Under the pieces are notes generated by a model. It made no database searches. It saw nothing but the letters and a program-made list of their open reading frames with translations, and was not told where the DNA came from. 13,342 bases of DNA from Alphaproteobacteria bacterium (GTDB lineage Bacteria; Pseudomonadota; Alphaproteobacteria; Micropepsales; Micropepsaceae), in assembly GCA_025935155.1 (NCBI GenBank), contig JAICVV010000024.1:1-13342 (forward strand). The letters are read 5' to 3'. The position numbers were made by a program, and so were the translations under genes. How positions within the stretch are numbered: position 1 is the first letter of the stretch; each line of letters begins with the position of its first letter. Of the stretch, positions 1-7,996 are shown piece by piece.

Positions 1-426
1 GCCGGCGATGCGGTCGCGCGGCGCGGAGGCCAGCGCGTTTTGGACGGCCGCAAACAATTGCGTGCCGGTATCTTCGCCCGGATGGGTGGTGACTTCCGCG
101 CGGCGTACCTCCCGCGATTTGTCGGCGGCGAGGGTTTTGCGGATTTGCTCGGCTGCGGCATCTGCCTGAGCCCGGCGGCCGCGAATATCCATGCTCTGCG
201 AACGATCGACGATCAGCGCGATCACATCCGGCAACCCCTGCCGGCTTTCCTTCACCATCAGCGGATTGGCGAGCGCCAGCAGCACGATGGCGAGCGCCAG
301 CCCCCGCGCCCAGGCGCCGGGCGCGCGCAAGGCAAGCGCAAGGCCTGTCAGCGCAATGGCGATGGCAAGGAGGATCCACAGCAGCGCCAGCGAAACATGC
401 GGAGCGAAATCGAGCGCGTAATGCAC
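1..426 (-). CDS. Membrane-anchored VWA-domain protein, C-terminus beyond window (partial)
   Basis: The frame starts at a GTG one base after the stop of the DUF4159 gene and stays open to the left edge, giving 142 residues of a longer protein. No in-frame ATG lies nearby; the first internal one is beyond the second helix. Residues about 11-32 and 41-56 are hydrophobic and look like two membrane helices. They are followed by VIALIVDRSQSMDIRGR, where D74, S76 and S78 form the DxSxS part of a von Willebrand A metal site. The layout (two helices, then VWA) matches the large membrane proteins that usually close MoxR/DUF58/DUF4159 operons in alphaproteobacteria; those are, from memory, several hundred residues long with a glutamine amidotransferase-like part, which would lie outside this window. 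Location is inferred as inner membrane with the VWA domain on one face. The ligand and precise role are unknown. Intact metal-site residues contrast with the degenerate site in the preceding gene. Confidence 0.8.
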   Translation of the reverse strand, partial: MHYALDFAPHVSLALLWILLAIAIALTGLALALRAPGAWARGLALAIVLLALANPLMVKESRQGLPDVIALIVDRSQSMDIRGRRAQADAAAEQIRKTLAADKSREVRRAEVTTHPGEDTGTQLFAAVQNALASAPRDRIAG

Positions 427-427
427 G

Positions 428-3160
428 TCAGTGCCCCATGCGTTCGAGCAGCGCCGGGGCGTGCACCTGGTCGGTTTTGTAGTTGCCGGTGAGCGCGTAC
501 ATCACGACATTGATGCCGAAGCGCACCGCCATCTCGCGCTGCTGATCGCCGCCGGATACATCCGCAATCGGCTGGCCGGACGCATCGACGGCCCAGGCAG
601 ACGCCCAATCGTTGCCGCCGATGATGACGGGCGAAACGCTGTCGCCACCGCGTGCCGGCGCCGGTCCGGCATCCGGATCGGGCGGCGGCAAAGCTTCCAC
701 CCAAACTTTGGTGTTGTCCCAGCGGCCGGGAAAATCCTGCAGCAGGTAAAAGGATTTCCGCAGCACATGATCCTGCGGTACCGGCTGCAGCGGCGGCAAA
801 TCGAGCTTGCCGATCAGGCGGCGGAGCGTCTGCTGCCCGGGCGAATTTGCGCCGCCGCCGGAGCCGCCATCGCGCGTGTCGATTAGAATGGTGCCGCCGT
901 TGCGCATGTAGTCGGCAATCTTGGCGAGCGCCTGCGGCGAGAGATTTTTTTCGCGCGTATCCATCGGCCAGTACAGCAGCGGGAAGAAGGCGAGGTTGTT
1001 TTTCTCCAGATCGACACCGATGGGCTCTTTGGGGTCGTAGGAGGTACGCGCTTTGAGATAGAGTCCGAGGCCGGTAAGCCCCGCCTTGCTCATCTGATCC
1101 ACATCGGGCACGCCGGTGATGACATAGGCGAGGCGCGTGTCCAGGGCCGCCTGCATGTCGAACGAAAGGTCTTCCGCGCGCGCATTCGGAACCGACACGA
1201 GTGCGAGAAGCAGGAGCGCGGCCGTTCCGGCGGGAAGCCAGCGCCGCGCATTCGCAAGATAGCCGCGCATCCACAAGGAGAGGATCACGTCAACAAACAA
1301 CAACAGCAGCGCGAATGCCAGCAGCGGTGCCTGCAACGCTTTCGCGGCGCTGCCGTTGTAGCCGCGCGCGCTCACACCCGCTTCGCTAAGGGGCGTGAGC
1401 GTCGTGTTCGCATCGATCGCATTCAGCGCAACTTCACTGCCGCTGACGCCATAGAAGCCCGGCGGGTGGACGGCGGACGGTTTCGTGTGCCGCAGCTGCG
1501 CGCCGTGAATCGGCAAGGCTTCTGCCGGCGGCTTCTGCAAGCGGCCGAAACCGTCCAGCGTGCTCACAGGCGCGAATACGGCGTTGGCATCCGCGCCGAG
1601 TTCGCTAGGCCGCGCGCCACCTGAGAGATCGAGCAGCCGCCGCAACATATCGACATACAATCCGGAGAGCGGCAGCGACGACCACGACGGACTCGCCGTC
1701 ACATGGAACAGCACAATCCATCCCCTGCCGCGTTGTACGGCGGTAACGAGCGGCGTTCCATCGGTGAGGCGTGCCCAGGTGCGGTCGCCGAGCTCGACGG
1801 ATGGTTCGGCGAGCACCTGCCGCGACACGGTCACTTCGCGCGGGATGGCAAGCCCGCGGAACGGGCTTGCGTCGGGGAACGGTGCAAGATGCTGCGGCGT
1901 CGCCCACGCCAGTGCTCCGCCCAGATAGCGGCCGCCGGTGCGCAGCCGCACCGGCACGAGGTCATCGGCGCCTTCCGTCATGCGGCCGCCGGCGAAGCGC
2001 ACCAGCACGCCGCCATTGCTGACGAATTTCGCGACGCGGTCATGATCGGCGCCGGCGATCTTGCCAATGTCGGCCAGCACCAGCACCGAGACATTGCGGC
2101 TTATCGCGTCTTCAATGGTGCCCTTGTGCACCTCTGCGTAGGGCGAGAGCGCGCGTTCGAGATAGTACACATCGGACAACAGCGGCTGCTCGTTCTCCAG
2201 ATTACTGGCGGAGACGAGTCCGACGGCACGACGTTTTGAGCCCACATCCAGCAGGCGCACTGCGCCGGCCGAATCTTCATTCGCGATAGCAATGCGCTGC
2301 GTTTCATTCCGCACTTCCAGCGGCAGGCGGAGTTTTGCCGTGGCGGTGTGGGCGCCGCGTGCAAAGCGGAACGGCGCGGTGGCGAGCGTCTCGCCGCGAT
2401 CCCCCAAGGCCAGCACGTCGCCTTGCCGCTCGCCAGCGCCGCCCGAACGAATGACAGTCGCCTTGAATCCATCCGCCTGATTGGCTTCCGGTTTAAGGGC
2501 CAAAGGCACTTTGCCAGCCGGGTCCGCGAAAATGGTGAGATGACCCAGTTTGCCGAGCGCCTCCGCAATCTTGTTCGATTCGCCGTAATCGAGGCCGTCG
2601 CTCAACCAGAAAATCTGCGGCGTGCCCTCGAAATGGGCCTTGCCCAGTGCGGCAACCGCTCGGCTGCGATCCGGCAACCACGGCTCCGGCGCAAGATCGC
2701 GGGCGGTGCGCATCGCCTTGCCGGCATCGAGCAGCGTGATGGCCGGTGCGTTCGCCGTTGCCGTAGGCACAATGGCGACGGGACGTACGGCGCGTGCGGC
2801 GTTGCCCAGCGCATCGGAGATCGCCGTTTCGCGATCGGTCCATGCGTGCGCCGCAGGCCAGCCATTGTCCACAAACAGAATGAGAGGGCCGGAGCCGCGC
2901 CACGGCGGCGCTGCGCCCAAAATCGGATCGGCCAACGCAACGACGATCAAGGCCGCCACAATCATGCGGAGAAGCAGCAGCCACCATGGTGTGCGCGCCG
3001 GTGTTTCTTCGGATGCTGTAAGACCGCGCAGCAAACGCAATGGCGGGAAAAGCACGCGCTGCGGCGCGGGCGGCGTGACGCGCAAGAGCCACCAGATCGC
3101 CGGAAGCACCATCAGTCCGGCCAATACCCATGGCGTTGTGAAACTCAATCCCGCAAACAT
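428..3160 (-). CDS. DUF4159 domain protein with BatA-like N-terminus
   Basis: This 910-residue protein has three recognisable parts. Residues 1-82 match the BatA / aerotolerance-regulator N-terminal domain, with helices at about 9-27 and 59-81 and a typical LFPPLRLL stretch between them. Residues about 90-500 hold a VWA-like region whose metal motif is degenerate (VDNGWPAAHAW at 97-107 instead of DxSxS) and a segment near 315-395 that resembles a class I glutamine amidotransferase-like fold. Helices at about 611-630 and 645-660 precede the C-terminal DUF4159 domain (about 664-905), with LAFFPLLYWPMD and GGTILIDTRDG as landmarks. The ATG overlaps the DUF58 stop (TGATG), and the next gene begins one base after its stop, so translation is probably coupled. 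The family occurs with MoxR and DUF58 in many alphaproteobacteria. Its biochemical activity is not established; a membrane scaffold or substrate of the MoxR complex is an inference. Confidence 0.9.
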   Translation of the reverse strand: MFAGLSFTTPWVLAGLMVLPAIWWLLRVTPPAPQRVLFPPLRLLRGLTASEETPARTPWWLLLLRMIVAALIVVALADPILGAAPPWRGSGPLILFVDNGWPAAHAWTDRETAISDALGNAARAVRPVAIVPTATANAPAITLLDAGKAMRTARDLAPEPWLPDRSRAVAALGKAHFEGTPQIFWLSDGLDYGESNKIAEALGKLGHLTIFADPAGKVPLALKPEANQADGFKATVIRSGGAGERQGDVLALGDRGETLATAPFRFARGAHTATAKLRLPLEVRNETQRIAIANEDSAGAVRLLDVGSKRRAVGLVSASNLENEQPLLSDVYYLERALSPYAEVHKGTIEDAISRNVSVLVLADIGKIAGADHDRVAKFVSNGGVLVRFAGGRMTEGADDLVPVRLRTGGRYLGGALAWATPQHLAPFPDASPFRGLAIPREVTVSRQVLAEPSVELGDRTWARLTDGTPLVTAVQRGRGWIVLFHVTASPSWSSLPLSGLYVDMLRRLLDLSGGARPSELGADANAVFAPVSTLDGFGRLQKPPAEALPIHGAQLRHTKPSAVHPPGFYGVSGSEVALNAIDANTTLTPLSEAGVSARGYNGSAAKALQAPLLAFALLLLFVDVILSLWMRGYLANARRWLPAGTAALLLLALVSVPNARAEDLSFDMQAALDTRLAYVITGVPDVDQMSKAGLTGLGLYLKARTSYDPKEPIGVDLEKNNLAFFPLLYWPMDTREKNLSPQALAKIADYMRNGGTILIDTRDGGSGGGANSPGQQTLRRLIGKLDLPPLQPVPQDHVLRKSFYLLQDFPGRWDNTKVWVEALPPPDPDAGPAPARGGDSVSPVIIGGNDWASAWAVDASGQPIADVSGGDQQREMAVRFGINVVMYALTGNYKTDQVHAPALLERMGH

Positions 3161-4080
3161 CAGGCGGTACGCTGCGCAATGTCGCCGCCGATCGCGGCGT
3201 AAAGCGCAATCAGAGCGAGGTCGGGACTTTTGTCTGTACGGTGTGCGAGATAGCTCCAGCCGAACCGGCGCGCTAGCGCGGCGACGACTTCAGCATGCGC
3301 CTTGAATCGATCCCGGTAGGTCGCCTGTATCGATTCGGCGCGGCCGAACAGCGCGTGCTCGCCGCCTGTCAGTGCTTCAAAGCGTGTGCGTCCTTGAAAC
3401 GGAAAATCCTCTTCCGCCGGATCAATAATATGCACGAGGTGGCCGGAAAGCTCCGCACCTGCCAACCGGCGCATCGATGATTCCACCTGTTTCAGCGGCG
3501 AAAGGAAATCGCTGAACCAGACAAACTGGCTCCTGCGGGAAATTTGTCCCTCCGGGGCCAATGCTTGTTCGCGAGGAGGCAGATCGATCAGTTCGTGCGC
3601 GATCCGGCGCAGACTGTTGCGCCCGGAAAGCGGCGCATGCGTGCCGCCCAAGAGTGCCACCCGTTCGCCGCCGCGCACCAGCAGCGATACCAGGGCTAGC
3701 GCCAGCACCGTGGCGCGATCGATCTTCGTCACCGTTGCGAATTGCGATTTGAATCGCATGGCCGGCGAGGCGTCCCGCCAGAACCACACCGCTTGTGCCG
3801 CCTCCCATTCGCGCTCGCGCACAAACAGGTGCTGCGATTTGGCGGATTGCCGCCAATCGACGGCCGTTGCCGGATCTTCCGGCGCGTAACGGCGGAATTG
3901 CCAGAAGCTCTCGCCCATGCCGGCCTTGCGACGCCCGTGCACACCAACACTCACGGAATTGGCAAGCCGTTCTGCTTCCACCAACAATGGCGGCAGCGTG
4001 GCCCCAAGCTGCTCTGCCTGCTCCGGGATACCGGCCGCTCTGGTGTTGTGGCGCGCGTCCAAGGCGGACGAAGAGCTCAA
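3160..4080 (-). CDS. DUF58 domain protein (MoxR partner)
   Basis: The protein has about 306 residues, normal for the family. The diagnostic motif VDWRQSAKSQHLFVRE lies about a third of the way in, preceded by VHGRRKAGMGESFWQFRRY, both typical of DUF58 proteins encoded beside moxR. The domain has a VWA-like fold; many members bind or deliver clients to the MoxR ATPase. The open frame runs further upstream inside moxR, but that part has no family character. I chose the TTG at 4080-4078 because it overlaps the moxR stop as TTGA, has a weak GGA about 7 bases upstream, and gives an N-terminus (SSSSALDARHN...) resembling homologues. A GTG at 4095 and a TTG at 4062 are alternatives. The stop overlaps the ATG of the DUF4159 gene. 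Function in this organism is inferred only from context. Confidence 0.88.
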   Translation of the reverse strand: MSSSSALDARHNTRAAGIPEQAEQLGATLPPLLVEAERLANSVSVGVHGRRKAGMGESFWQFRRYAPEDPATAVDWRQSAKSQHLFVREREWEAAQAVWFWRDASPAMRFKSQFATVTKIDRATVLALALVSLLVRGGERVALLGGTHAPLSGRNSLRRIAHELIDLPPREQALAPEGQISRRSQFVWFSDFLSPLKQVESSMRRLAGAELSGHLVHIIDPAEEDFPFQGRTRFEALTGGEHALFGRAESIQATYRDRFKAHAEVVAALARRFGWSYLAHRTDKSPDLALIALYAAIGGDIAQRTA

Positions 4081-5099
4081 AGATATGTCCGGCACAGCCG
4101 GTCGATCACGCTGCTGACCGTCGTGCCATGCGCGCGCGCCGAGAAATTCAGCGCCATGCGGTGCCGCAGCACCGGACCGGCCAGCGCTTCCACATCGTCC
4201 GTGGACGGAGCGAAGCGGCCTTCGATCAGCGCCTTGGCGCGGATCGCCAGCATGAAGGCTTGGCTGGCACGCGGCCCCGGCCCCCATGAAATCAGGTCAC
4301 GGAATTCCTTGGCGCCGTTTTCGTCCGGGCGCGCCGCACGCACCAGCCGCAGCACGGAATTCACCACTTTCTCGCCCACGGGCAGCCGCCGCACCAGATG
4401 CTGTGCTTCGACGAGATCGTCCGGCGTGCAGATCGCCTGCGGCGGGGTTTCCTCGCCGAACGTGGTGGCGATAAGCATGCGCCGCTCGGCTTGTTCATCG
4501 GGGTAGTTCACATCGATCTGCAACAGAAAGCGGTCGAGTTGCGCTTCCGGCAGCGGATAGGTGCCTTCGTGCTCCAGAGGATTTTGCGTGGCGAGCACAT
4601 GAAAGGGCGAGGGCAGATCGTGGCGCTGTCCCGCGATGGTCACGTAGCGCTCCTGCATTGCCTGCAGCAGCGCAGATTGCGTCCGCGGGCTGGCGCGGTT
4701 AATTTCGTCCGCCATCAGCAGCTGCGTGAATACCGGCCCTCGAATAAAACGGAACGAGCGCCGCCCGCCTTCGTCTTCCTCCAGCACTTCCGAGCCCACA
4801 ATGTCCGCTGGCATAAGGTCCGGCGTGAACTGGATGCGCTTCCAGCCCATGCCAAGCACGATGCCAAGCGTTTCAACCAGGCGCGTCTTGGCCAGTCCCG
4901 GCACGCCGATCAGCAAACCGTGCCCGCCGGCCAGCAGCGTGATGAGCGTTTGATCTATGACTTCGCGTTGCCCCAGAATGACGTGGCCTACCGCTTCGCG
5001 TACGCGCCCGAATCGTTCCGCGATGCGGCGCGCACGCGCCACGGCATCTTCCTCATCTCGTCTGTCAATAATTTCGGCTTCCGACATCAACTCGTCCAT
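4077..5099 (-). CDS. MoxR-family AAA+ ATPase
   Basis: This 340-residue protein is a MoxR-type AAA+ ATPase (AAA_3 type). Visible motifs are Walker A GVPGLAKT (65-72), Walker B LLMADE (127-132), INRASPRTQSALLQAMQE after it, the sensor-1 region ATQNP (170-174) and LPEAQLDRFLL with a likely arginine-finger position. Such proteins form ring-shaped chaperones that remodel or insert cofactors into client proteins, usually with VWA-type partners, which are encoded immediately downstream here. It is the first gene of the minus-strand operon and is divergent from the DUF1285 gene. The ATG at 5099 has little Shine-Dalgarno sequence; a second ATG at 5087 is preceded by GGACGAG at close spacing and could be the true start, shortening the protein by four residues. 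The client protein cannot be told from the sequence. Confidence 0.95.
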   Translation of the reverse strand: MDELMSEAEIIDRRDEEDAVARARRIAERFGRVREAVGHVILGQREVIDQTLITLLAGGHGLLIGVPGLAKTRLVETLGIVLGMGWKRIQFTPDLMPADIVGSEVLEEDEGGRRSFRFIRGPVFTQLLMADEINRASPRTQSALLQAMQERYVTIAGQRHDLPSPFHVLATQNPLEHEGTYPLPEAQLDRFLLQIDVNYPDEQAERRMLIATTFGEETPPQAICTPDDLVEAQHLVRRLPVGEKVVNSVLRLVRAARPDENGAKEFRDLISWGPGPRASQAFMLAIRAKALIEGRFAPSTDDVEALAGPVLRHRMALNFSARAHGTTVSSVIDRLCRTYL

Positions 5100-5138
5100 T
5101 GTGCGCCGCTAACGCGATCCTTCGTTGCCGATGCGCCG

Positions 5139-5203
5139 GCCGCCACCTATCTTCTTCGGAACACGCGGCGCGCCGTCTTCATGGCATTTCGACAGGTGGC
5201 GGC
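5139..5203. repeat. Spaced 10-base inverted repeat between moxR and DUF1285 genes
   Basis: GCCGCCACCT at 5139-5148 is the exact reverse complement of AGGTGGCGGC at 5194-5203, with 45 bases between the arms. It sits in the 175-base divergent region that must hold the promoters of both operons. It could be a paired operator or a transcript hairpin. It could also be chance in GC-rich DNA, and I could not identify convincing -35 and -10 boxes around it. Confidence 0.35.
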
Positions 5204-5274
5204 GCAACCGCAAAGGGCTTTTGCGGCCGCCGCTGGCGCCGCACAACGCCGTGAGGCCGGATTACGTGACCGTT

Positions 5275-5838
5275 ATGCCTAAACCTCTGCTGGGATTGGC
5301 GAGCCTCCAGCGCGAATTGGCGGAAGGCCGCAAGCTTCCGCCGGTGGAGAAATGGAACCCGGCGCATTGCGGCGAGATCGATATCCGCATTGCCCGCGAT
5401 GGCACCTGGTTTCATCAGGGCACACCCATCGGCCGCCGCGAACTGGTGCGGCTGTTTTCGACCATTCTGCGAAAGGAAGCTGACGGCTTCTACCTGGTAA
5501 CACCGGCGGAGAAGATGCGGATTCGTGTGGACGATGCGCCGTTCACCGCCGTGCTGCTAGAGGTGAGAGGCACGGGACGGGATCAACGATTGCAGTTCAC
5601 CACCAATGTCGGCGATGTGGTGACCGCCGGGAAAGCAAATCTCCTGCGCGTGGAATTCGCGCGCGAAACCGGGGAGCCCTCGCCGTACATTCACATTCGT
5701 TCTGGTCTGGAGGCACGCATCGGCCGCAACGTGTTTTATCAACTGGCCGATATAGCTGCGCCAGGCAATGGCGAGTTTTCGGATTATCTCGGCGTCTGGA
5801 GCGGCGGACAATTCTTCCCGCTGGCGAGACCCGCGTGA
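5275..5838 (+). CDS. DUF1285 domain protein
   Basis: The protein has 187 residues from the ATG at 5275. The central stretch IDIRIARDGTWFHQGTPIGR (35-54), followed by LVRLFSTILRKEADGFYLVTPAEK, is the hallmark of DUF1285; the C-terminal FSDYLGVWSGGQFFPL is also typical. Structures in this family show two small beta-rich domains, but no enzyme activity is known to me. The frame is open upstream to 5125, but those fifty residues are rich in R and P and resemble no DUF1285 N-terminus I know. GTG codons at 5251 and 5266 are possible alternative starts, the latter with GAGG about ten bases upstream. The gene heads a four-gene operon in which the next start overlaps its stop as GTGA. Linkage with NUDIX and CCA-transferase genes is common in alphaproteobacteria, from memory. 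Confidence 0.9.
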   Translation: MPKPLLGLASLQRELAEGRKLPPVEKWNPAHCGEIDIRIARDGTWFHQGTPIGRRELVRLFSTILRKEADGFYLVTPAEKMRIRVDDAPFTAVLLEVRGTGRDQRLQFTTNVGDVVTAGKANLLRVEFARETGEPSPYIHIRSGLEARIGRNVFYQLADIAAPGNGEFSDYLGVWSGGQFFPLARPA

Positions 5839-6479
5839 ATATATCGAGGGCTGTGGCGGAAATCGGCCGAGGCGACAGTTCATTCCTGCGCGCGCGCCTG
5901 TCTGCGGAACCGCCCACGATTTCGCTGGCGCCCGTGCGCAGCGATTACGATCTCAATCCGGATGCCCGGCCCGGCGGCGCCCGCGAACTCGCGCCGGCCG
6001 CCGTGCTGCTTCCGATCGTCGTTCGCGCCGAACCGGCCGTGTTGTTCACACGCCGCACCCCCCATTTGTCCCGCCATGCCGGACAGGTGAGTTTTCCCGG
6101 CGGCCGTATGCATGCGGACGATCCTTCTCTCGTCCGGACTGCGCTGCGCGAGACGGGGGAGGAAACGGGCATTGACGCCAATTTTGTTGAGATTGCCGGT
6201 TTCCTTGACTGCTACGAAACCGGCACCGGCTTTGCGATCCTGCCCGTCGTCGGCTTGTTGAAAGAGGGATTCGCCCTCGTACCAGATCCCAACGAGGTGG
6301 AAGAAATCTTCGAAGTGCCGCTTGGCTTCCTGATCGATCCCGCCAATCGCAAGCGCCGCAGCATGGAATGGCAGGGCCGTCAGCGGCAGTTCTACGCCTT
6401 CACCTATGGCGTCCATTATATCTGGGGCGCGACGGCGGGGATTCTGGTGAACTTTGCCGATAAACTGCTGGCGGAATGA
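5835..6479 (+). CDS. CoA pyrophosphatase-type NUDIX hydrolase (NudL-like)
   Basis: This 214-residue protein carries the coenzyme A NUDIX signature: LFTRRTPHLSRHAGQVSFPG (70-89), then a NUDIX box ending LRETGEETGI (104-113) with the metal-binding E residues in place. The C-terminal YIWGATAGIL (195-204) is also shared with E. coli NudL. Enzymes of this group hydrolyse CoA, oxidised CoA or short acyl-CoAs to phosphopantetheine derivatives and 3',5'-ADP in the cytosol. The glutamate of the general NUDIX consensus seven residues into the box is a proline here, but NudL-type proteins also depart from the consensus at this point, so activity is still expected. Translation starts at a GTG overlapping the DUF1285 stop by 4 bases, which implies coupling. 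The substrate is an assignment from family similarity. Confidence 0.9.
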   Translation: MNISRAVAEIGRGDSSFLRARLSAEPPTISLAPVRSDYDLNPDARPGGARELAPAAVLLPIVVRAEPAVLFTRRTPHLSRHAGQVSFPGGRMHADDPSLVRTALRETGEETGIDANFVEIAGFLDCYETGTGFAILPVVGLLKEGFALVPDPNEVEEIFEVPLGFLIDPANRKRRSMEWQGRQRQFYAFTYGVHYIWGATAGILVNFADKLLAE

Positions 6480-6748
6480 TTCGGGTCCTGCTGCTTCGCG
6501 CGCTCCTGTTCGCGGTACCGTTTGCGATTTACGGCGCGTACCTGTTGCTGTCGCGCGCGCGTTCCATTGTACCCCAACATGACACGCCATGGACTGTTCT
6601 TTTCATCAGCGGACTCGCCTTGGTGGCGGCCAGCTTCATCTATGTCGGGCTGACGGAAGGTGAAAGTACGCAAGGCCGCTATGTGCCGCCGCATGTGGTG
6701 AACGGGAGGATCGTGCCCGGCCATGTGGAAAAGGATCGTTCGCCGTGA
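6476..6748 (+). CDS. Small two-helix membrane protein, DUF6111-like
   Basis: This is a 90-residue protein with two hydrophobic segments at about 5-25 and 40-58, separated by a short basic loop, and a soluble tail containing GRYVPPHVVNGRIVPGHVE. That tail and the position between NUDIX and CCA-transferase genes match the small alphaproteobacterial family I know as DUF6111. Its function is unknown. Its ATG overlaps the NUDIX stop (ATGA) and its stop overlaps the GTG of the next gene (GTGA), so it is embedded in a coupled operon. The family name is from memory and could not be checked. Confidence 0.82.
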   Translation: MIRVLLLRALLFAVPFAIYGAYLLLSRARSIVPQHDTPWTVLFISGLALVAASFIYVGLTEGESTQGRYVPPHVVNGRIVPGHVEKDRSP

Positions 6749-7986
6749 AGCTCAATCCGGCGCGCGAACCATGGATGACCGCGCCGGAAACCCGCGCGGT
6801 GATTGGTGCGCTGACGAGTGACGGCAGCGAGGTGCGGTTTGTGGGAGGCATGGTGCGCAACGCGCTGATGCATCGCCACGTGACCGACATCGACATTGCT
6901 ACGCCCCTGATGCCCGGGGAGGTGATGCGGCGTTTGCAAGCGGCGGGGCTTGGCGCCGTGCCAACCGGAATTGAGCACGGCACCATCACCGCTATTGCCA
7001 ATGGCAAGCCGTTCGAGATTACCACTTTGCGCCGCGATGTGAGCACCGATGGCCGCCGTGCCACCGTGGCCTTTACCAGCAACTGGAAGGAAGACGCCGC
7101 GCGGCGCGACTTCACCATCAACGCGCTCTACGCCACTCCGGATGGCAAGGTGTTCGACTATTTCGGCGGGCTGGCAGATTTGCAGGCTGAACGCATTCGT
7201 TTCGTTGGTGATCCGGTCACCCGCATTCGCGAAGACTATTTGCGCATCCTGCGGCTGTTCCGCTTTCACGCCTGGTACGGTCGCGGCGATCTCGATGCAG
7301 ACGCATTGCGCGCCTCCACAGCGGAAAAGGGCGGTATCGCGAGACTTTCCGGCGAGCGCCTGCAAAAGGAGATGCTGAAGCTTCTGGAAGCGGAGAATCC
7401 TGTCCCTGTTCTTCAGGTGATGGCGGCCTCGGGCATTCTCGCCGAAATCTTGCCTGCGGGCTTGGAGCACCCGCGGCTGGAAAAACTGGCCGAAATCGAC
7501 CGCGCCAATTTCTTTGCACCCGATGCTGTGCTCCGGCTGGCGGCGATGCTGCCGGACGACATCGCCGCGGCGCATGCGGTGTCGGATCGCCTGAAATTGT
7601 CCAATGTAGATCGCGAGCGGCTGCATGACCTCGCGGCGGCTGACGAAAAGATCGCGAGCGACCTGTCACCCGGTGAGGCGCGTAAGCTGCTCTATCGCCT
7701 TGGGTTACAGCGCGTCAGAGATCGCGTGCGGCTTGCTTGGGCGGAAGATCCGAAAGACTCGAACGCGGTTCAATGGCGTGCGCTACTGGCGATGGCGGAT
7801 GCGTGGAAGCGTCCTGTCTTCCCGCTCTCAGGCCGAGACGTGATGAATGCCGGTGTCGCGCAAGGGCCGCTGGTCGGGCACATTCTCGGCGAAATGGAGC
7901 AATGGTGGATCGATTCCGACTTCACCGAAGACGAATCCTCGTTGGCCCAACGTCTCAAGGCGGTCGTGCAAGCCGTCGCGTATTGA
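6745..7986 (+). CDS. cca: CCA tRNA nucleotidyltransferase (class II)
   Basis: This 413-residue enzyme adds or repairs the 3'-terminal CCA of tRNAs from CTP and ATP in the cytosol. The class II head-domain motifs are visible in order: FVGGMVRNALM (32-42), the catalytic DID of TDIDIAT (47-53), GIEHGTITAI, DGRR (102-105), ARRDFTINAL (119-128) and EDYLRILRLFRF (163-174). The usual GGxVRD aspartate is an asparagine, as in many alphaproteobacterial members I recall. The C-terminal helical part is divergent, as expected. The GTG start overlaps the previous stop by 4 bases and has AAGGA nine bases upstream, which favours it over the ATG at 6775. It is the last gene of its operon and runs convergently towards the TerC gene with only 10 bases between the stops. 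Whether it adds all three nucleotides or only part cannot be settled from motifs alone. Confidence 0.94.
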   Translation: MKLNPAREPWMTAPETRAVIGALTSDGSEVRFVGGMVRNALMHRHVTDIDIATPLMPGEVMRRLQAAGLGAVPTGIEHGTITAIANGKPFEITTLRRDVSTDGRRATVAFTSNWKEDAARRDFTINALYATPDGKVFDYFGGLADLQAERIRFVGDPVTRIREDYLRILRLFRFHAWYGRGDLDADALRASTAEKGGIARLSGERLQKEMLKLLEAENPVPVLQVMAASGILAEILPAGLEHPRLEKLAEIDRANFFAPDAVLRLAAMLPDDIAAAHAVSDRLKLSNVDRERLHDLAAADEKIASDLSPGEARKLLYRLGLQRVRDRVRLAWAEDPKDSNAVQWRALLAMADAWKRPVFPLSGRDVMNAGVAQGPLVGHILGEMEQWWIDSDFTEDESSLAQRLKAVVQAVAY

Positions 7987-7996
7987 AGCTGCAAAA

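Noticed and set aside
348..1274. Long minus-strand frame antiparallel in phase to the DUF4159 gene (about 308 codons)
   Set aside because: It is a shadow of the DUF4159 gene and the VWA gene in another frame; its product is rich in R and A with no recognisable domain.
4081..4287. Upstream extension of the DUF58 frame inside moxR
   Set aside because: It is read-through in the alternative frame of moxR; family similarity begins only near 4080.
5125..5274. Upstream extension of the DUF1285 frame by fifty codons
   Set aside because: The added residues do not resemble the family and would consume the divergent promoter region; the ATG at 5275 gives the normal length.
6097..6175. NUDIX box lacking the consensus glutamate (proline instead)
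   Set aside because: NudL-type CoA pyrophosphatases commonly depart from the general box at this point and keep the later REx2EE residues.
6844..6870. Asparagine in place of aspartate in the GGxVRD motif of CCA transferase
   Set aside because: Many alphaproteobacterial homologues I recall have VRNAL here, and the catalytic DxD is intact, so it is not a defect.
7987..7996. Terminator between convergent cca and TerC genes
   Set aside because: The gap is 10 bases and no stem followed by a T-run is visible on either strand.
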